NCBI RefSeq assembly: GCF_000695685.1
Contig: NZ_JFFR01000028.1
Span: 186,001 to 250,000, forward strand
Length of the DNA: 64,000 nt
Reading direction: 5' to 3'
Source of the DNA: Vibrio fortis
GTDB taxonomy: Bacteria > Pseudomonadota > Gammaproteobacteria > Enterobacterales > Vibrionaceae
This document shows positions 29,158-37,867 of the stretch, one piece after another; position 1 is the first letter of the stretch, and each line of letters opens with the position of its first letter. Position numbers and translations under genes: made by a program. The notes under the pieces are model-generated. The model did no database searches, was not told the origin of the DNA, and saw only the letters and a list, made by a program, of their open reading frames with translations.

Positions 29158-29171
29158 TTGAGTTAAATCAA
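29158..29171 (-). promoter_or_regulatory. Distal FNR-type box of grcA
   Basis: TTGAG-TTAA-ATCAA, nine of ten consensus positions. Its centre is 53 bp from the proximal box, the spacing known for the tandem FNR sites of E. coli yfiD. Confidence 0.72.
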
Positions 29172-29332
29172 TAAAAGCTTTGAAAACAATATAGTTACAA
29201 AATATTTTAAACTATAAAAAATATTTAACGGTCATTTTTGTTGTAAATTTACTACAAAAATAGAGCTTTTATTGAACTGATGCGGATATAAACAAGTATT
29301 TATCCGCCATTCTGTAAGTGTGAAGTGATTTA

Positions 29333-30238
29333 ATGACAAACAGTAATTCTCTGGAAAAAAACGCCCCAAACTCTCGCCAAAAATTCATAGGTGCTCATGT
29401 TTCTGCGGCTGGCGGTGTCGATCAAGCTCCTATGCGTGCACGAGAAATTGGCGCCAACGCATTTGCGCTATTTACTAAGAATCAGAGGCAGTGGGCGGCA
29501 AAGCCATTGGAGCCAAAAACCATCAGTGCATTTAAAGCCAACTGCAAGATGTTGGGCTTTGGCGCGGAGCACATTCTTCCTCACGATTCTTATTTGATTA
29601 ACCTAGGTGCCCCAGAAGAGGAGAAGCTCGAAAAGTCTCGCGCGGCGTTTATTGATGAGATGGAGCGTTGTAACCAACTTGGTCTGACGCTACTTAATTT
29701 CCATCCTGGGAGTCATCTAAAGAAAATTTCTGAAAGTGACTGTTTGGCGCGCATCGCGGAGTCTATCAATATTGCTCATCGCGCGGTACCGGAGGTGATC
29801 GCCGTGATTGAAAATACGTCTGGGCAAGGGACTAATTTAGGTTGGAAGTTTGAGCACTTAGCGGAAATCATCGATCAGGTTGAAGATAAAACTCGAGTGG
29901 GGGTTTGTTTAGATACTTGCCACACCTTTACGGCCGGTTACGACCTGAGAACCAAGGAAGCCTGTGAAGCGACCTTTGCTGAGTTCGATCGTATTGTTGG
30001 TATGCACTATCTGAGAGCAATGCACATCAATGATTCAAAAGCTGAGTTCGCAAGTCGAGTCGATCGACACCATTCGCTAGGGCAAGGGGAAATTGGTTGG
30101 GCGTGTTTCGAGTATATCGCGAGTGATTCGCGCTTTGATAACATGCCGCTGATCCTAGAAACGATCGACTCTTCGATTTGGAAAGAGGAAATTCAACAAC
30201 TTAGAATGTATCACCACACATCTGTGAACGCAGAGTGA
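29333..30238 (+). CDS. nfo: Deoxyribonuclease IV (AP endonuclease)
   Basis: 301 residues. Endonuclease IV cuts 5' of abasic sites and clears blocked 3' ends during base excision repair, using three zinc ions. Metal-binding segments are visible in order: GAHVSAAGG, NFHPGSH, VIENTSGQG, CLDTCHTFTAGYD, HINDSK and RHHSLGQGEIG. Compared with E. coli Nfo it has about 15 extra residues before KFIGAHVSA; the first ATG has a GAAGTG ahead. The 327 bases upstream are shared with grcA, divergent, and hold its FNR sites. ung, another repair gene, is close by. Confidence 0.97.
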   Translation: MTNSNSLEKNAPNSRQKFIGAHVSAAGGVDQAPMRAREIGANAFALFTKNQRQWAAKPLEPKTISAFKANCKMLGFGAEHILPHDSYLINLGAPEEEKLEKSRAAFIDEMERCNQLGLTLLNFHPGSHLKKISESDCLARIAESINIAHRAVPEVIAVIENTSGQGTNLGWKFEHLAEIIDQVEDKTRVGVCLDTCHTFTAGYDLRTKEACEATFAEFDRIVGMHYLRAMHINDSKAEFASRVDRHHSLGQGEIGWACFEYIASDSRFDNMPLILETIDSSIWKEEIQQLRMYHHTSVNAE

Positions 30239-30352
30239 TCATTGAGAACAGTAAACCTTAAAAAAGTTGTGGCTAAATGAGATTGTTGGCACCTTTCTTT
30301 CATAGTGTTTAATGAATATGTATTTCACTATGTAATAGAGGAGGGTGCCATT

Positions 30353-30487
30353 ATGTATTCGACCACTTACACACCTAAAGCTAATCTTCATGTCTCGACG
30401 ATTCATGCGACCCCACGCTTGCCGACTCCAAATCGTCATATTCACAGTCACGGTCATCATCGAACACCTCAGAAAGGTCAATCGTGA
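30353..30487 (+). CDS. 44-residue His-rich mini-protein (hypothetical)
   Basis: A 44-codon ORF with a strong GAGGAGGG ribosome site ahead of its ATG. Its second half is basic and His-rich (NRHIHSHGHHRTPQ), which could bind a metal. It has no signal peptide or membrane segment and I know no family. It lies between nfo and ung and is followed by a long stem-loop with a T-run, so it looks like a complete small unit of its own. A 7-bp inverted repeat (CATAGTG at 30301 with CACTATG at 30326) lies just upstream and may be an operator. Short ORFs can arise by chance; the ribosome site and the terminator are the reasons to keep it. Confidence 0.5.
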   Translation: MYSTTYTPKANLHVSTIHATPRLPTPNRHIHSHGHHRTPQKGQS

Positions 30488-30558
30488 TTCCCCTTCCTTT
30501 TATTCAGCGGTGAGTATCGATGAATCTCTATCTGCGAATTTGGACAATGATGTCTATT

Positions 30559-30620
30559 AATAGCGGTATGAGGTATAACTAGGCTTTACAGTCACAGTTA
30601 TCACTCATACCGCTATTTTT
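30559..30620 (+). terminator. Long stem-loop terminator after the mini-ORF
   Basis: A 14-pair perfect stem (AATAGCGGTATGAG with CTCATACCGCTATT) with a further ATAAC/GTTAT pairing inside and T residues after it. It ends upstream of ung. Confidence 0.75.
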
Positions 30621-30685
30621 ATCTGAGCAACTCGCTTGTGTCATTTACTAGCGTTACTCGAGTGGCATCGTTCGGGAGCAATTCA

Positions 30686-31366
30686 ATGAGTTCGTCGCAG
30701 ACTTGGCAAGAGATTATTCGTCAGCAACAGAGCCAAGCTTACTTTCAGCACATCAACGACTTTGTAGAAAAGCAAAGACGAGATGGTAAGGTCATCTATC
30801 CACCCCAAGATAAGGTATTCAGCGCCTTTGATGTGACGCCCTTTGAGGATGTGCGTGTGGTGATTCTCGGGCAAGACCCATACCACGGTGCTCAGCAGGC
30901 GCATGGTTTGGCCTTTTCTGTACTGCCAGGGGTTAAGATCCCGCCTTCTCTGCGTAACATGTATAAAGAACTTGCCGATGATATTGAGGATTTTGAGCCA
31001 CCCTCACACGGTTACCTCGAGTCATGGGCGAAGCAGGGCGTATTGATGCTAAATACTGTACTCACAGTAGAAGAGGGTAAGGCGCACTCGCATGCTAAAT
31101 GTGGCTGGGAGACGTTTACCGATCATATCATCGCGCAACTTAACGAACGCAATAAACCGATTGTCTTCTTATTATGGGGAGCGCATGCTCAGAAGAAAGG
31201 GCAAGCTATTGACGAGAGTAAGCATTTTGTCTTGAGTGCTCCGCATCCATCTCCGCTTTCTGCACGACGCGGCTTTTTTGGCTGTAAGCACTTTTCTCAA
31301 ACCAATCAGCTATTGAAGTCACAAAACTTGCCTGCAATTGATTGGTGTTTACCATTTGACGTCTAG
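30686..31366 (+). CDS. ung: Uracil-DNA glycosylase
   Basis: 226 residues from the ATG at 30686 (MSSSQTW), with CGGGAG upstream; the frame is open 16 codons further but that part is not typical of the family and lies against the terminator. Catalytic water-activating motif GQDPYHG (family 1) and the loop HPSPLSARRGFFG are both complete, as is LLWGAHAQKKG. Removes uracil from DNA at the start of base excision repair. It follows the mini-ORF and nfo; grcA-ung proximity is also seen in E. coli. Confidence 0.97.
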   Translation: MSSSQTWQEIIRQQQSQAYFQHINDFVEKQRRDGKVIYPPQDKVFSAFDVTPFEDVRVVILGQDPYHGAQQAHGLAFSVLPGVKIPPSLRNMYKELADDIEDFEPPSHGYLESWAKQGVLMLNTVLTVEEGKAHSHAKCGWETFTDHIIAQLNERNKPIVFLLWGAHAQKKGQAIDESKHFVLSAPHPSPLSARRGFFGCKHFSQTNQLLKSQNLPAIDWCLPFDV

Positions 31367-31437
31367 TTTGATGGTTTTCTGAGCAGTATCAAACCCGATT
31401 ATCCTATCTTCATATACACTTACAAAGAGTAGGTGTA

Positions 31438-32004
31438 ATGGAGTGCAATACTATGATGATAGAAAGGATAAGAAGAGAGCATGGTTACATGGCTCGTCTG
31501 CTCATGATTTTAAAGACCAAACTTGAGCTTCTACAGAAAGAGCGAGCGATAAACTACAGCCTAGTGGCGGAAGTGGTGCACTATTTAATGAACCACTCAG
31601 ATAAGGTGCATCATCCGAAAGAAGATATTATCTACCGTCACTATTTAAAACATTACGGTAAACAGCAGGCCATCGAAGATCTGGAACTTGAACATCAGCT
31701 GTTGGCGGAGAAGACCGCTGACTTCTTAGATGTGGTTGAGATGATTCTTCAAGATGCGGTAGTTCCTCAGCAGGTGTTTATTGATCAGCTTGCAGCATTT
31801 ATAGAAGCGCAGCGAAAGCACATGGAATATGAAGAGAAAGTCATTCTACCGATTATTGTCGGAGCTTTTTCGGTGCAAGACTGGCGTAGTGTTGAAGAGC
31901 TTTGGCAACAACCAGAGGATGATCCTGTGTTTGGTGACACGATTGCCGATCAGTACCGTCAGTTGGCGATTCGAGTTCGCCAAAGTGAACAAGAGTGCGT
32001 TTAG
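31438..32004 (+). CDS. Hemerythrin HHE-domain protein
   Basis: 188 residues, mostly helical. His and acidic residues in the hemerythrin pattern recur: REHGYM near residue 15, NHSDKVHHPKED near 52-63, LEHQLLAEK near 83, and RKHMEYEEKVILP near 124-136. Such domains bind a di-iron centre for oxygen, nitric oxide or iron sensing; stand-alone versions in proteobacteria are mostly uncharacterised. The frame begins MECNTMM, and an inner Met six codons in is a possible start. It is followed by a bidirectional terminator. Confidence 0.85.
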   Translation: MECNTMMIERIRREHGYMARLLMILKTKLELLQKERAINYSLVAEVVHYLMNHSDKVHHPKEDIIYRHYLKHYGKQQAIEDLELEHQLLAEKTADFLDVVEMILQDAVVPQQVFIDQLAAFIEAQRKHMEYEEKVILPIIVGAFSVQDWRSVEELWQQPEDDPVFGDTIADQYRQLAIRVRQSEQECV

Positions 32005-32030
32005 CTCTCTATAATAGTTGTAGAAAGAGA

Positions 32031-32054
32031 AAAGGCACCCAGTTGGGTGCCTTT
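32031..32054. terminator. Bidirectional terminator after the hemerythrin gene
   Basis: A ten-pair stem, AAAGGCACCC with GGGTGCCTTT around AGTT, with T residues on the plus side and an A tract on the other, between convergent genes. Confidence 0.9.
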
Positions 32055-32073
32055 ATTTTATTTATCGTGTCTA

Positions 32074-32262
32074 TTAAAGCTTAATATCGTCGAGGTCGAA
32101 ATCTAAGCCAAGATTCATGTCCATGAGTTCTTTTTGAAGGCGTCGACGATCATTAATCTCCTCAATCTCACGCCACTTGCGCTTTAGAGGTTTTGAACGC
32201 CCTTTCTGTGTTGCACGAGGTAGATCAAGTTCAGTGATTTCATCGTATTGAAAGTTATCCAT
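32074..32262 (-). CDS. DUF3545 family protein
   Basis: 62 residues, highly charged: a basic middle (KGRSKPLKRKWREIEEIN) and an acidic C-terminus (DFDLDDIKL). I recognise the sequence as the DUF3545 family of small gammaproteobacterial proteins with no known function. GGAAGGAG stands nine bases ahead of the ATG. No membrane segment or signal peptide. It is convergent with the hemerythrin gene. Confidence 0.8.
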   Translation of the reverse strand: MDNFQYDEITELDLPRATQKGRSKPLKRKWREIEEINDRRRLQKELMDMNLGLDFDLDDIKL

Positions 32263-32971
32263 AAGCTATATCTCCTTCCGTGGGAATAGTCCTTTCGGAC
32301 TCATTAAATACCATAATTAATGCCACCATAACTTTGATTTGTTTCTCATTTGTTTCATATTCATGAAGGTTTCGTGTGGTTTTTTGACTTACCATCACAC
32401 ATGCGGCTCATATTTATGTTTAAAAATTAGGCAAACAAACTTAGGAAAACGATTAAATTCACTGTCTGAGAATGTTAATTCATTGTGCGAAGCTTATGCT
32501 CCTTTCGTCACAATGCAACCAAGCACCTATCGAGGAGATAGGTAGGAGTTTTACTTGATACTTCCAAAAACGGTGATTGTTCACTATACCTTGTAAAGCC
32601 TAGGCTGATGGCTATTTTATGGGATGCTGTGCAGGTTAAAGAGAGATACTGTCCATTGTTGAGCTTATGTCCCGATAATGTGACTTTTATGAGGTGTTGT
32701 TGTTGCGGTTTGTGTTAACAAAAGGTGATTTTTTAGTGAAATGTCACTTTTATGTGTGATTGTTTGCATATTGATTTTTGCTAAATCTCACTGCATTATC
32801 CGCCCGTCAAAAATACACTGATACGTAAAATGGATGCATGAAGCGACATTTACAGTCTCAATCGCCGCAAGAACATAACAACGAATGCCGACACAACATT
32901 GACAGAGGCATAGGCGATTAAGAGGAAGGCTAGGAAGCATGATCGGTGCTTAAACTCAATACGAGGTTCAC
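32263..32971. promoter_or_regulatory. Long noncoding region upstream of the Na+/alanine symporter
   Basis: About 700 bases without a credible gene. Visible structure: a small hairpin ACCTATC-GAGGA-GATAGGT at 32526-32544, and an inverted repeat AGTGA-N4-TCACT at 32735-32748. Because some vibrio alanine symporters sit behind glycine riboswitches, I looked for those motifs and did not find them. A long 5' leader or an unannotated small RNA is possible. Confidence 0.35.
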
Positions 32972-34399
32972 GTGACAGATTTAATCAATTTAATGAACGA
33001 TCTTCTTTGGGGATCAATCTTAGTTTACTTGCTCGTTGGTGTGGGTATCTACTTCACCGTACGACTAGGCTTCATTCAATTCCGCCACTTTGGCCACATG
33101 TTCTCTGTTCTGAAGAACAGCCGTAAAGCAGACAGTGCTGGTATCTCATCTTTCCAAGCTCTTTGTACTAGTCTTGCTGCTCGTGTTGGTACAGGTAACA
33201 TGGCTGGTGTTGCAGTTGCTCTAACCGCTGGTGGCCCAGGTGCTATCTTCTGGATGTGGCTAATTGCGATGCTAGGTATGGCAACGTCGTTTGCAGAGAG
33301 CACACTGGCTCAACTGTACAAAACGCGCGATAACGACGGTAACTACCGTGGTGGCCCTGCATACTACATGGAGAAAGGCCTAGGCATGCGTTGGATGGGG
33401 GTTCTATTCTCTATCTTCCTAATCATTGCATTCGGTCTTGTTTTCAACGCGGTACAAGCAAACGCGATTGCAAGCGCTATGAACACAGCGTTTGACTTTG
33501 AGCGCAGCTACACAGGTGTTGCGATCGTAGTTATCTCTGCATTCGTTATCTTCGGTGGTATCCGTAAGATTGCACGCACTGCTGAAATCATCGTACCGAT
33601 CATGGCGCTAGCTTACCTTGCTATTGCTCTGTTCATCATGTTTGCCAACATCGAGAAAGTGCCAGAAGTATTGGCTCTTATCTTCAAGAGTGCATTCGGT
33701 CTGCAAGAAGCAGCAGCGGGTGGTCTAGGCTACGCAATCGCTCAAGCAATGATCAACGGTATTAAACGTGGTCTATTCTCGAACGAAGCTGGTATGGGTT
33801 CTGCGCCAAACGCAGCGGCATCAGCAACACCTTACCCACCGCACCCTGCGTCTCAAGGTTACGTTCAGATGCTAGGTGTGTTCATGGACACTATCGTTAT
33901 CTGTTCAGCAACAGTTGCGATCATCCTAATGTCGGGCGAGTACGTTCCTCATGGTGAAGTAACAGGTATCGAACTGACTCAACGTGCACTAACAGCACAA
34001 GTAGGTTCATGGGGTGGTATCTTCGTAGCGGTAGCGATCTTCTTCTTCGCTTTCACTTCAATCATCGCGAACTACTCTTACGCTGAAACGAACCTAATCT
34101 TCCTTGAGCACAACAACAAGAAAGGCCTAGTGCTTTTCCGAGTTATCGTTCTAGGTATGGTTATGTTTGGTTCAATGGCAACATTGCCAACAGTATGGGC
34201 ATTGGCTGACGTATCTATGGGTCTAATGGCGATTGTTAACTTGGTAGCGATTATCCTGCTATCAGGCATCGTGATTAAGCTTGCGAAAGACTACAACCGT
34301 CAACTAGACGCGGGTAAAGTTCCAACGTTTGATGCGAACGATTTCCCAGAGCTTAAGTCTCAGCTAGAAGATGGTATTTGGGACGGCAACAAGAAGTAA
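32972..34399 (+). CDS. AGCS-family sodium:alanine (amino acid) symporter
   Basis: 475 residues with about ten hydrophobic membrane segments. The family signature near residues 70-85 is clear (RVGTGNMAGVAVALTAGGPG), followed by FWMWLIAMLGMATSF. Couples uptake of alanine or glycine to Na+ influx, as expected for a marine or brackish bacterium. Translation starts at GTG with ACGAGG about six bases ahead; no nearby ATG offers a better start. Preceded by a 700-base noncoding region and closed by a strong terminator. Confidence 0.93.
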   Translation: MTDLINLMNDLLWGSILVYLLVGVGIYFTVRLGFIQFRHFGHMFSVLKNSRKADSAGISSFQALCTSLAARVGTGNMAGVAVALTAGGPGAIFWMWLIAMLGMATSFAESTLAQLYKTRDNDGNYRGGPAYYMEKGLGMRWMGVLFSIFLIIAFGLVFNAVQANAIASAMNTAFDFERSYTGVAIVVISAFVIFGGIRKIARTAEIIVPIMALAYLAIALFIMFANIEKVPEVLALIFKSAFGLQEAAAGGLGYAIAQAMINGIKRGLFSNEAGMGSAPNAAASATPYPPHPASQGYVQMLGVFMDTIVICSATVAIILMSGEYVPHGEVTGIELTQRALTAQVGSWGGIFVAVAIFFFAFTSIIANYSYAETNLIFLEHNNKKGLVLFRVIVLGMVMFGSMATLPTVWALADVSMGLMAIVNLVAIILLSGIVIKLAKDYNRQLDAGKVPTFDANDFPELKSQLEDGIWDGNKK

Positions 34400-34450
34400 T
34401 CTTGTGATGCGACGCTGAGCAATATAGAGCGTTCACCGTTTCTCAAATTG

Positions 34451-34483
34451 AAAGGCTAAGGTAGTGATACCTTAGCCTTTTTT
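34451..34483 (+). terminator. Terminator of the alanine symporter gene
   Basis: A 13-pair stem AAAGGCTAAGGTA with TACCTTAGCCTTT, GTGA loop, followed by T residues. Confidence 0.92.
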
Positions 34484-34608
34484 ATTGTGTGGACATTAGT
34501 GAAATAGGTGTTTATCTATCGAAGTAATAGGAAGAGTCATAAAGACAAATTGATGTTTTTTCTATACTCTATCAAGCATAAAGTCAGATAACCGATTAGG
34601 GTAAAGTT

Positions 34609-35385
34609 ATGTTAGTTGTCGTATCACCAGCAAAGACATTAGATTATGAATCACCATTGGCTACCGAGCAGTTTACTCATCCAGAGTTTATTGAACACTC
34701 TGCCGAGCTGATTGAAGAGTGCCGTAAACTAACGCCTGCAGATGTTTCGGCGCTAATGAAGGTGAGCGATAAGATTGCCGGCCTTAACGTGGCGCGTTTT
34801 GAGCAGTGGAGCGAAACCTTCACTCAAGAGAATGCTCGCCAAGCGATTCTGGCGTTTAAGGGCGATGTTTACACCGGCCTTGAAGCGGAAACTCTGACGG
34901 ACGCGGATTTCGAATACGCACAAAAGCACCTACGCATGTTGTCAGGCTTGTATGGTTTGCTTAAGCCGTTGGACTTGATGCAACCTTACCGCTTAGAGAT
35001 GGGTACACGTTTAGCGAATGCTCGTGGTACTAACCTTTACCAGTTCTGGGGCAACCTGATCACTGACAAGCTCAATGAGACGCTAAACGCTCAGGGCGAT
35101 AATGTGCTTATCAACCTTGCATCGAATGAATACTTCAAAGCAGTGAAGCCAAAGAACCTAGATGGTCAGGTAATCACCCCTGTATTCAAAGACTGTAAGA
35201 ATGGCCAATACAAGGTGATCAGCTTCTACGCGAAAAAGGCGCGCGGCATGATGGCACGTTACATCATTGAAAACCGTGTTGATTCGATTGAAAAGCTGAC
35301 TCAGTTTGATACTGCGGGCTACTACTTTGTAGAAGAAGAGTCGAACGCAAAAGAGCTAGTGTTCAAGCGCGAAGAACAGAACTAA
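34609..35385 (+). CDS. yaaA: Peroxide stress protein YaaA
   Basis: 258 residues, the family length. The opening LVVVSPAKTLDYESP and the segments RMLSGLYGLLKPLDLMQPYRLEMG and INLASNEYFKAV are strongly conserved in the YaaA (DUF328/UPF0246) family. In E. coli YaaA is induced by OxyR and limits iron-driven damage under peroxide stress, and its fold binds DNA. It stands alone between two terminators; I see no OxyR site I could defend. Confidence 0.95.
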   Translation: MLVVVSPAKTLDYESPLATEQFTHPEFIEHSAELIEECRKLTPADVSALMKVSDKIAGLNVARFEQWSETFTQENARQAILAFKGDVYTGLEAETLTDADFEYAQKHLRMLSGLYGLLKPLDLMQPYRLEMGTRLANARGTNLYQFWGNLITDKLNETLNAQGDNVLINLASNEYFKAVKPKNLDGQVITPVFKDCKNGQYKVISFYAKKARGMMARYIIENRVDSIEKLTQFDTAGYYFVEEESNAKELVFKREEQN

Positions 35386-35408
35386 TCTTCGTTTTATCTC
35401 AATGACTA

Positions 35409-35443
35409 AAAAGCCCCTGACAGCGTTGCTATCAGGGGCTTTT
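35409..35443 (+). terminator. Terminator after yaaA (may also serve srmB)
   Basis: A 12-pair stem AAAAGCCCCTGA with TCAGGGGCTTTT around an 11-base loop, between convergent yaaA and srmB. Confidence 0.88.
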
Positions 35444-35491
35444 GTTATTCTGTAGAGTAGGTTAGGTCACCGAATGAGTGACCCAAAGCGG

Positions 35492-36724
35492 CTACTTCTT
35501 CTTTTTCTTAGCGGCTTTTTTAGCTGCGCCTTTCTTATCGTCCTTCTTCACCTTTTTCTTCTTTTTGAAGACAGGTTTTTTGTGTGTAGGACGCATACCT
35601 TCGATAAAGCGCTCTTTGATGCTCTCTTTAGTATAACGCGCAACACGCTCAATCATTGGTTGATCGTGTGCTTCGATTAGTGAGATAGCATTACCTTTCT
35701 TACCAGCACGAGCGGTACGGCCAATACGGTGCAGGTAAACGTCAGCGGTACGTGGCATGTCGTAGTTAATTACGTGGCTAACGTCTGGCAGGTCGATACC
35801 ACGAGCTGCTACGTCAGTTGCCAGTAGGACATTCACAGTGCCATCACGGAAGCGAGCAATCGCATTGTTACGGCGATCTTGTGGCATTTCACCTTGAATC
35901 CAAGCACATGGGATCTGTGCGCTTTCTAGTTGAGCTCGAAGGTCCGCTAGGCGCTCACGTGTTTTTAGGAACACGATAGTACGCTCTGCTTGCTCAGTGA
36001 TGATGTGCTTAAGAAGATCCAGCTTGTGCTCAGCTGTGTCTGCGCGGTGGTACCACTGAGTGATCTTTTTACGCTCACGTAGAGAAGATTTAGCATCGAT
36101 CTCTGCTGGGTTGTTTAGTAGATCTTCAGTGAAGCCTTCAACGCCTTTACCCTCTAGAGTTGCCGAGAATAGTAGCGTCTGTTTACGCCAGCGACACTCT
36201 GCAGATAGACGGTCAACAACTGGACCAAAGCCCATGTCTAGCATGCGGTCTGCTTCATCTAGGATCAGCCATTCGATAGCACGACAATCAAAGCGTTCAG
36301 CTTCGATGTACTCCATTAGACGACCTGGAGTTGCAACAACGATGTCTTGAGTCGTGCCTAAGATATCCGCGTGCTCTTGGTACATCACACCACCAGTAAT
36401 GGTGAAGATGTTAAGGCTGGTGTATTTTGCAAGATCACGAGCTTGGTCTGCGATCTGCATTGCTAGCTCACGTGTCGGCGTTAGGATCAGCATACGTGCT
36501 GGACCCGCTTTCTTACGTGGGAAGTCGAGTAGGTATTGCAAAGCTGGCAGTACAAAAGAAGCTGTTTTACCAGTACCTGTCGGTGCAGAAGCTAAAACGT
36601 CTCGTCCATCTAACGCTTGTGGGATTGCTTCAGCTTGTATCTGTGTTGGGCGTTCGTAACCCATCTCGTCGATTGCTTTAAGCAGCTCTTGTTCTAGATC
36701 GAGTTCTGCAAAGGTTCTGATCAC
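35492..36724 (-). CDS. srmB: ATP-dependent DEAD-box RNA helicase SrmB
   Basis: 410 residues. Helicase motifs run in order: Q motif (ERPTQIQAEAIP), I (APTGTGKT), Ia (PTRELA), II (DEAD in LDEADRMLD), III (SAT), V (ATDVAARGID), VI (HRIGRTARAG). A lysine-rich tail of about 45 residues (KKKKK repeats) follows, typical for rRNA binding. SrmB assists early 50S ribosome assembly. The adjacent trmN6 is also its E. coli neighbour, though there the two are divergent; here both read on the minus strand. Confidence 0.95.
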   Translation of the reverse strand: MIRTFAELDLEQELLKAIDEMGYERPTQIQAEAIPQALDGRDVLASAPTGTGKTASFVLPALQYLLDFPRKKAGPARMLILTPTRELAMQIADQARDLAKYTSLNIFTITGGVMYQEHADILGTTQDIVVATPGRLMEYIEAERFDCRAIEWLILDEADRMLDMGFGPVVDRLSAECRWRKQTLLFSATLEGKGVEGFTEDLLNNPAEIDAKSSLRERKKITQWYHRADTAEHKLDLLKHIITEQAERTIVFLKTRERLADLRAQLESAQIPCAWIQGEMPQDRRNNAIARFRDGTVNVLLATDVAARGIDLPDVSHVINYDMPRTADVYLHRIGRTARAGKKGNAISLIEAHDQPMIERVARYTKESIKERFIEGMRPTHKKPVFKKKKKVKKDDKKGAAKKAAKKKKK

Positions 36725-36832
36725 TGTTGTTTCTCCACAAGCAATAAATGTGTCTGCACGTCGTTGGCAGACGATAAAAAAGAGTAGTCGGACATTATAG
36801 AAGCATTAGTGATTAGGATCACATGGTATTTG

Positions 36833-37555
36833 CTACATCTTGAGATAAAAATCTTGGGTTAGGGCGATAAACGCCTCGCTGTAACCATTTTGATCGTGAA
36901 TTAATAGCTGCTGGTGGTCGAGTTGCACACTGGGATCTTTAGATAGCTCAAACAAAAGACGTGTAGGCTGCTTTCTGGCGGTGGTTCTCACATCCAATCG
37001 GCGCGATAAGTGCCATCCACTCTGTTTGGCGAGCTCAATAAACTGTTCCCCTTCAACCATCGGCAGAATAAAGCTCGCAGTGGCCGATTCTGTCGTGAGT
37101 TCATAGCAGCGAACAGCCAGCGCTTTGTGATCAAGGCTAGCGGTATGACGAGCCGTAGCGCGTTGGCTATGTGCTGCTTGCTCTCCGGAATTGAAGTAGG
37201 GTGGATTACAGATGATGGCGTCGAATTGCTCTGGTAATTCAACCTCTAGCACACTACCAAAATAGAGCTGTAGACGATCGCTCCAAGGGGAGTGGTCGAA
37301 GTTAATCTTGGCGGCATGAATGGCGTCAGGGTCGATATCTATTGCTGCAAGGTTTACCGAAGGATAACGCTGCGCCAGCATCAGTGTTAACAAACCAGTA
37401 CCGGTACCAATATCCAGAACGTTTTGTTGGTGATTAAGCTGTGTCCACGCACCCAGTAGTACGCCATCGGTGCTGACAGGCATTCCACTCTGTCCACCAT
37501 AAATAGAAAACTGTTTAAAATTAAAGCTTTTTGTCTCTAGCGTTTTTTCTTTCAT
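36833..37555 (-). CDS. trmN6: tRNA1(Val) (adenine37-N6)-methyltransferase
   Basis: 240 residues of a class I SAM-dependent methyltransferase. SAM motif I is VLDIGTGTGLLTLML near residue 46, and the N6-adenine motif NPPY is in IICNPPYFNSGEQ near residue 121. The N-terminal segment QFSIYGGQSGMPVSTDGVLLGAW is characteristic of YfiC/TrmN6, which methylates A37 of tRNA-Val. Located 108 bp upstream of srmB on the same strand. Confidence 0.94.
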   Translation of the reverse strand: MKEKTLETKSFNFKQFSIYGGQSGMPVSTDGVLLGAWTQLNHQQNVLDIGTGTGLLTLMLAQRYPSVNLAAIDIDPDAIHAAKINFDHSPWSDRLQLYFGSVLEVELPEQFDAIICNPPYFNSGEQAAHSQRATARHTASLDHKALAVRCYELTTESATASFILPMVEGEQFIELAKQSGWHLSRRLDVRTTARKQPTRLLFELSKDPSVQLDHQQLLIHDQNGYSEAFIALTQDFYLKM

Positions 37556-37867
37556 AAATCTGCAGGTACCGGAATTTTTAACTATTTAGCTTTGTTGTTG
37601 ATCTTTTGTACAGGCTTTTGTTCTGATTTGGTTTTAATTGTTGCAACTTATGAGTAGTTTATAATTGTGTCTAATTTTTCAAAACCAGTGAAATAAACTG
37701 CTTTTTGTATGAAATTGCAAATTAATATGGTGTTTTTCTGCGGTAGCTTGCAGCTGACTGAGTGTTTCGTCATTATGCGCGACTATTTTATAGATTGAAT
37801 GGCAGTTTTTAACTGTAACATTCACGCAAGCACAACATCATTTCAAAAATATAATTAAGGATTATCT
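37556..37867. other. Noncoding region between trmN6 and brnQ
   Basis: 312 AT-rich bases between divergent genes. It must hold promoters for both. No hairpin, repeat or small ORF stands out. Confidence 0.4.

Noticed and set aside
30287..30302. Sigma-54 promoter before the His-rich mini-ORF
   Set aside because: TGGCAC is present but the second element reads TTTC instead of TTGC, and the GC dinucleotide there is essential.
32263..32971. Glycine riboswitch upstream of the alanine symporter
   Set aside because: Some vibrio AGCS genes have one, but the conserved aptamer core sequences are not found here.
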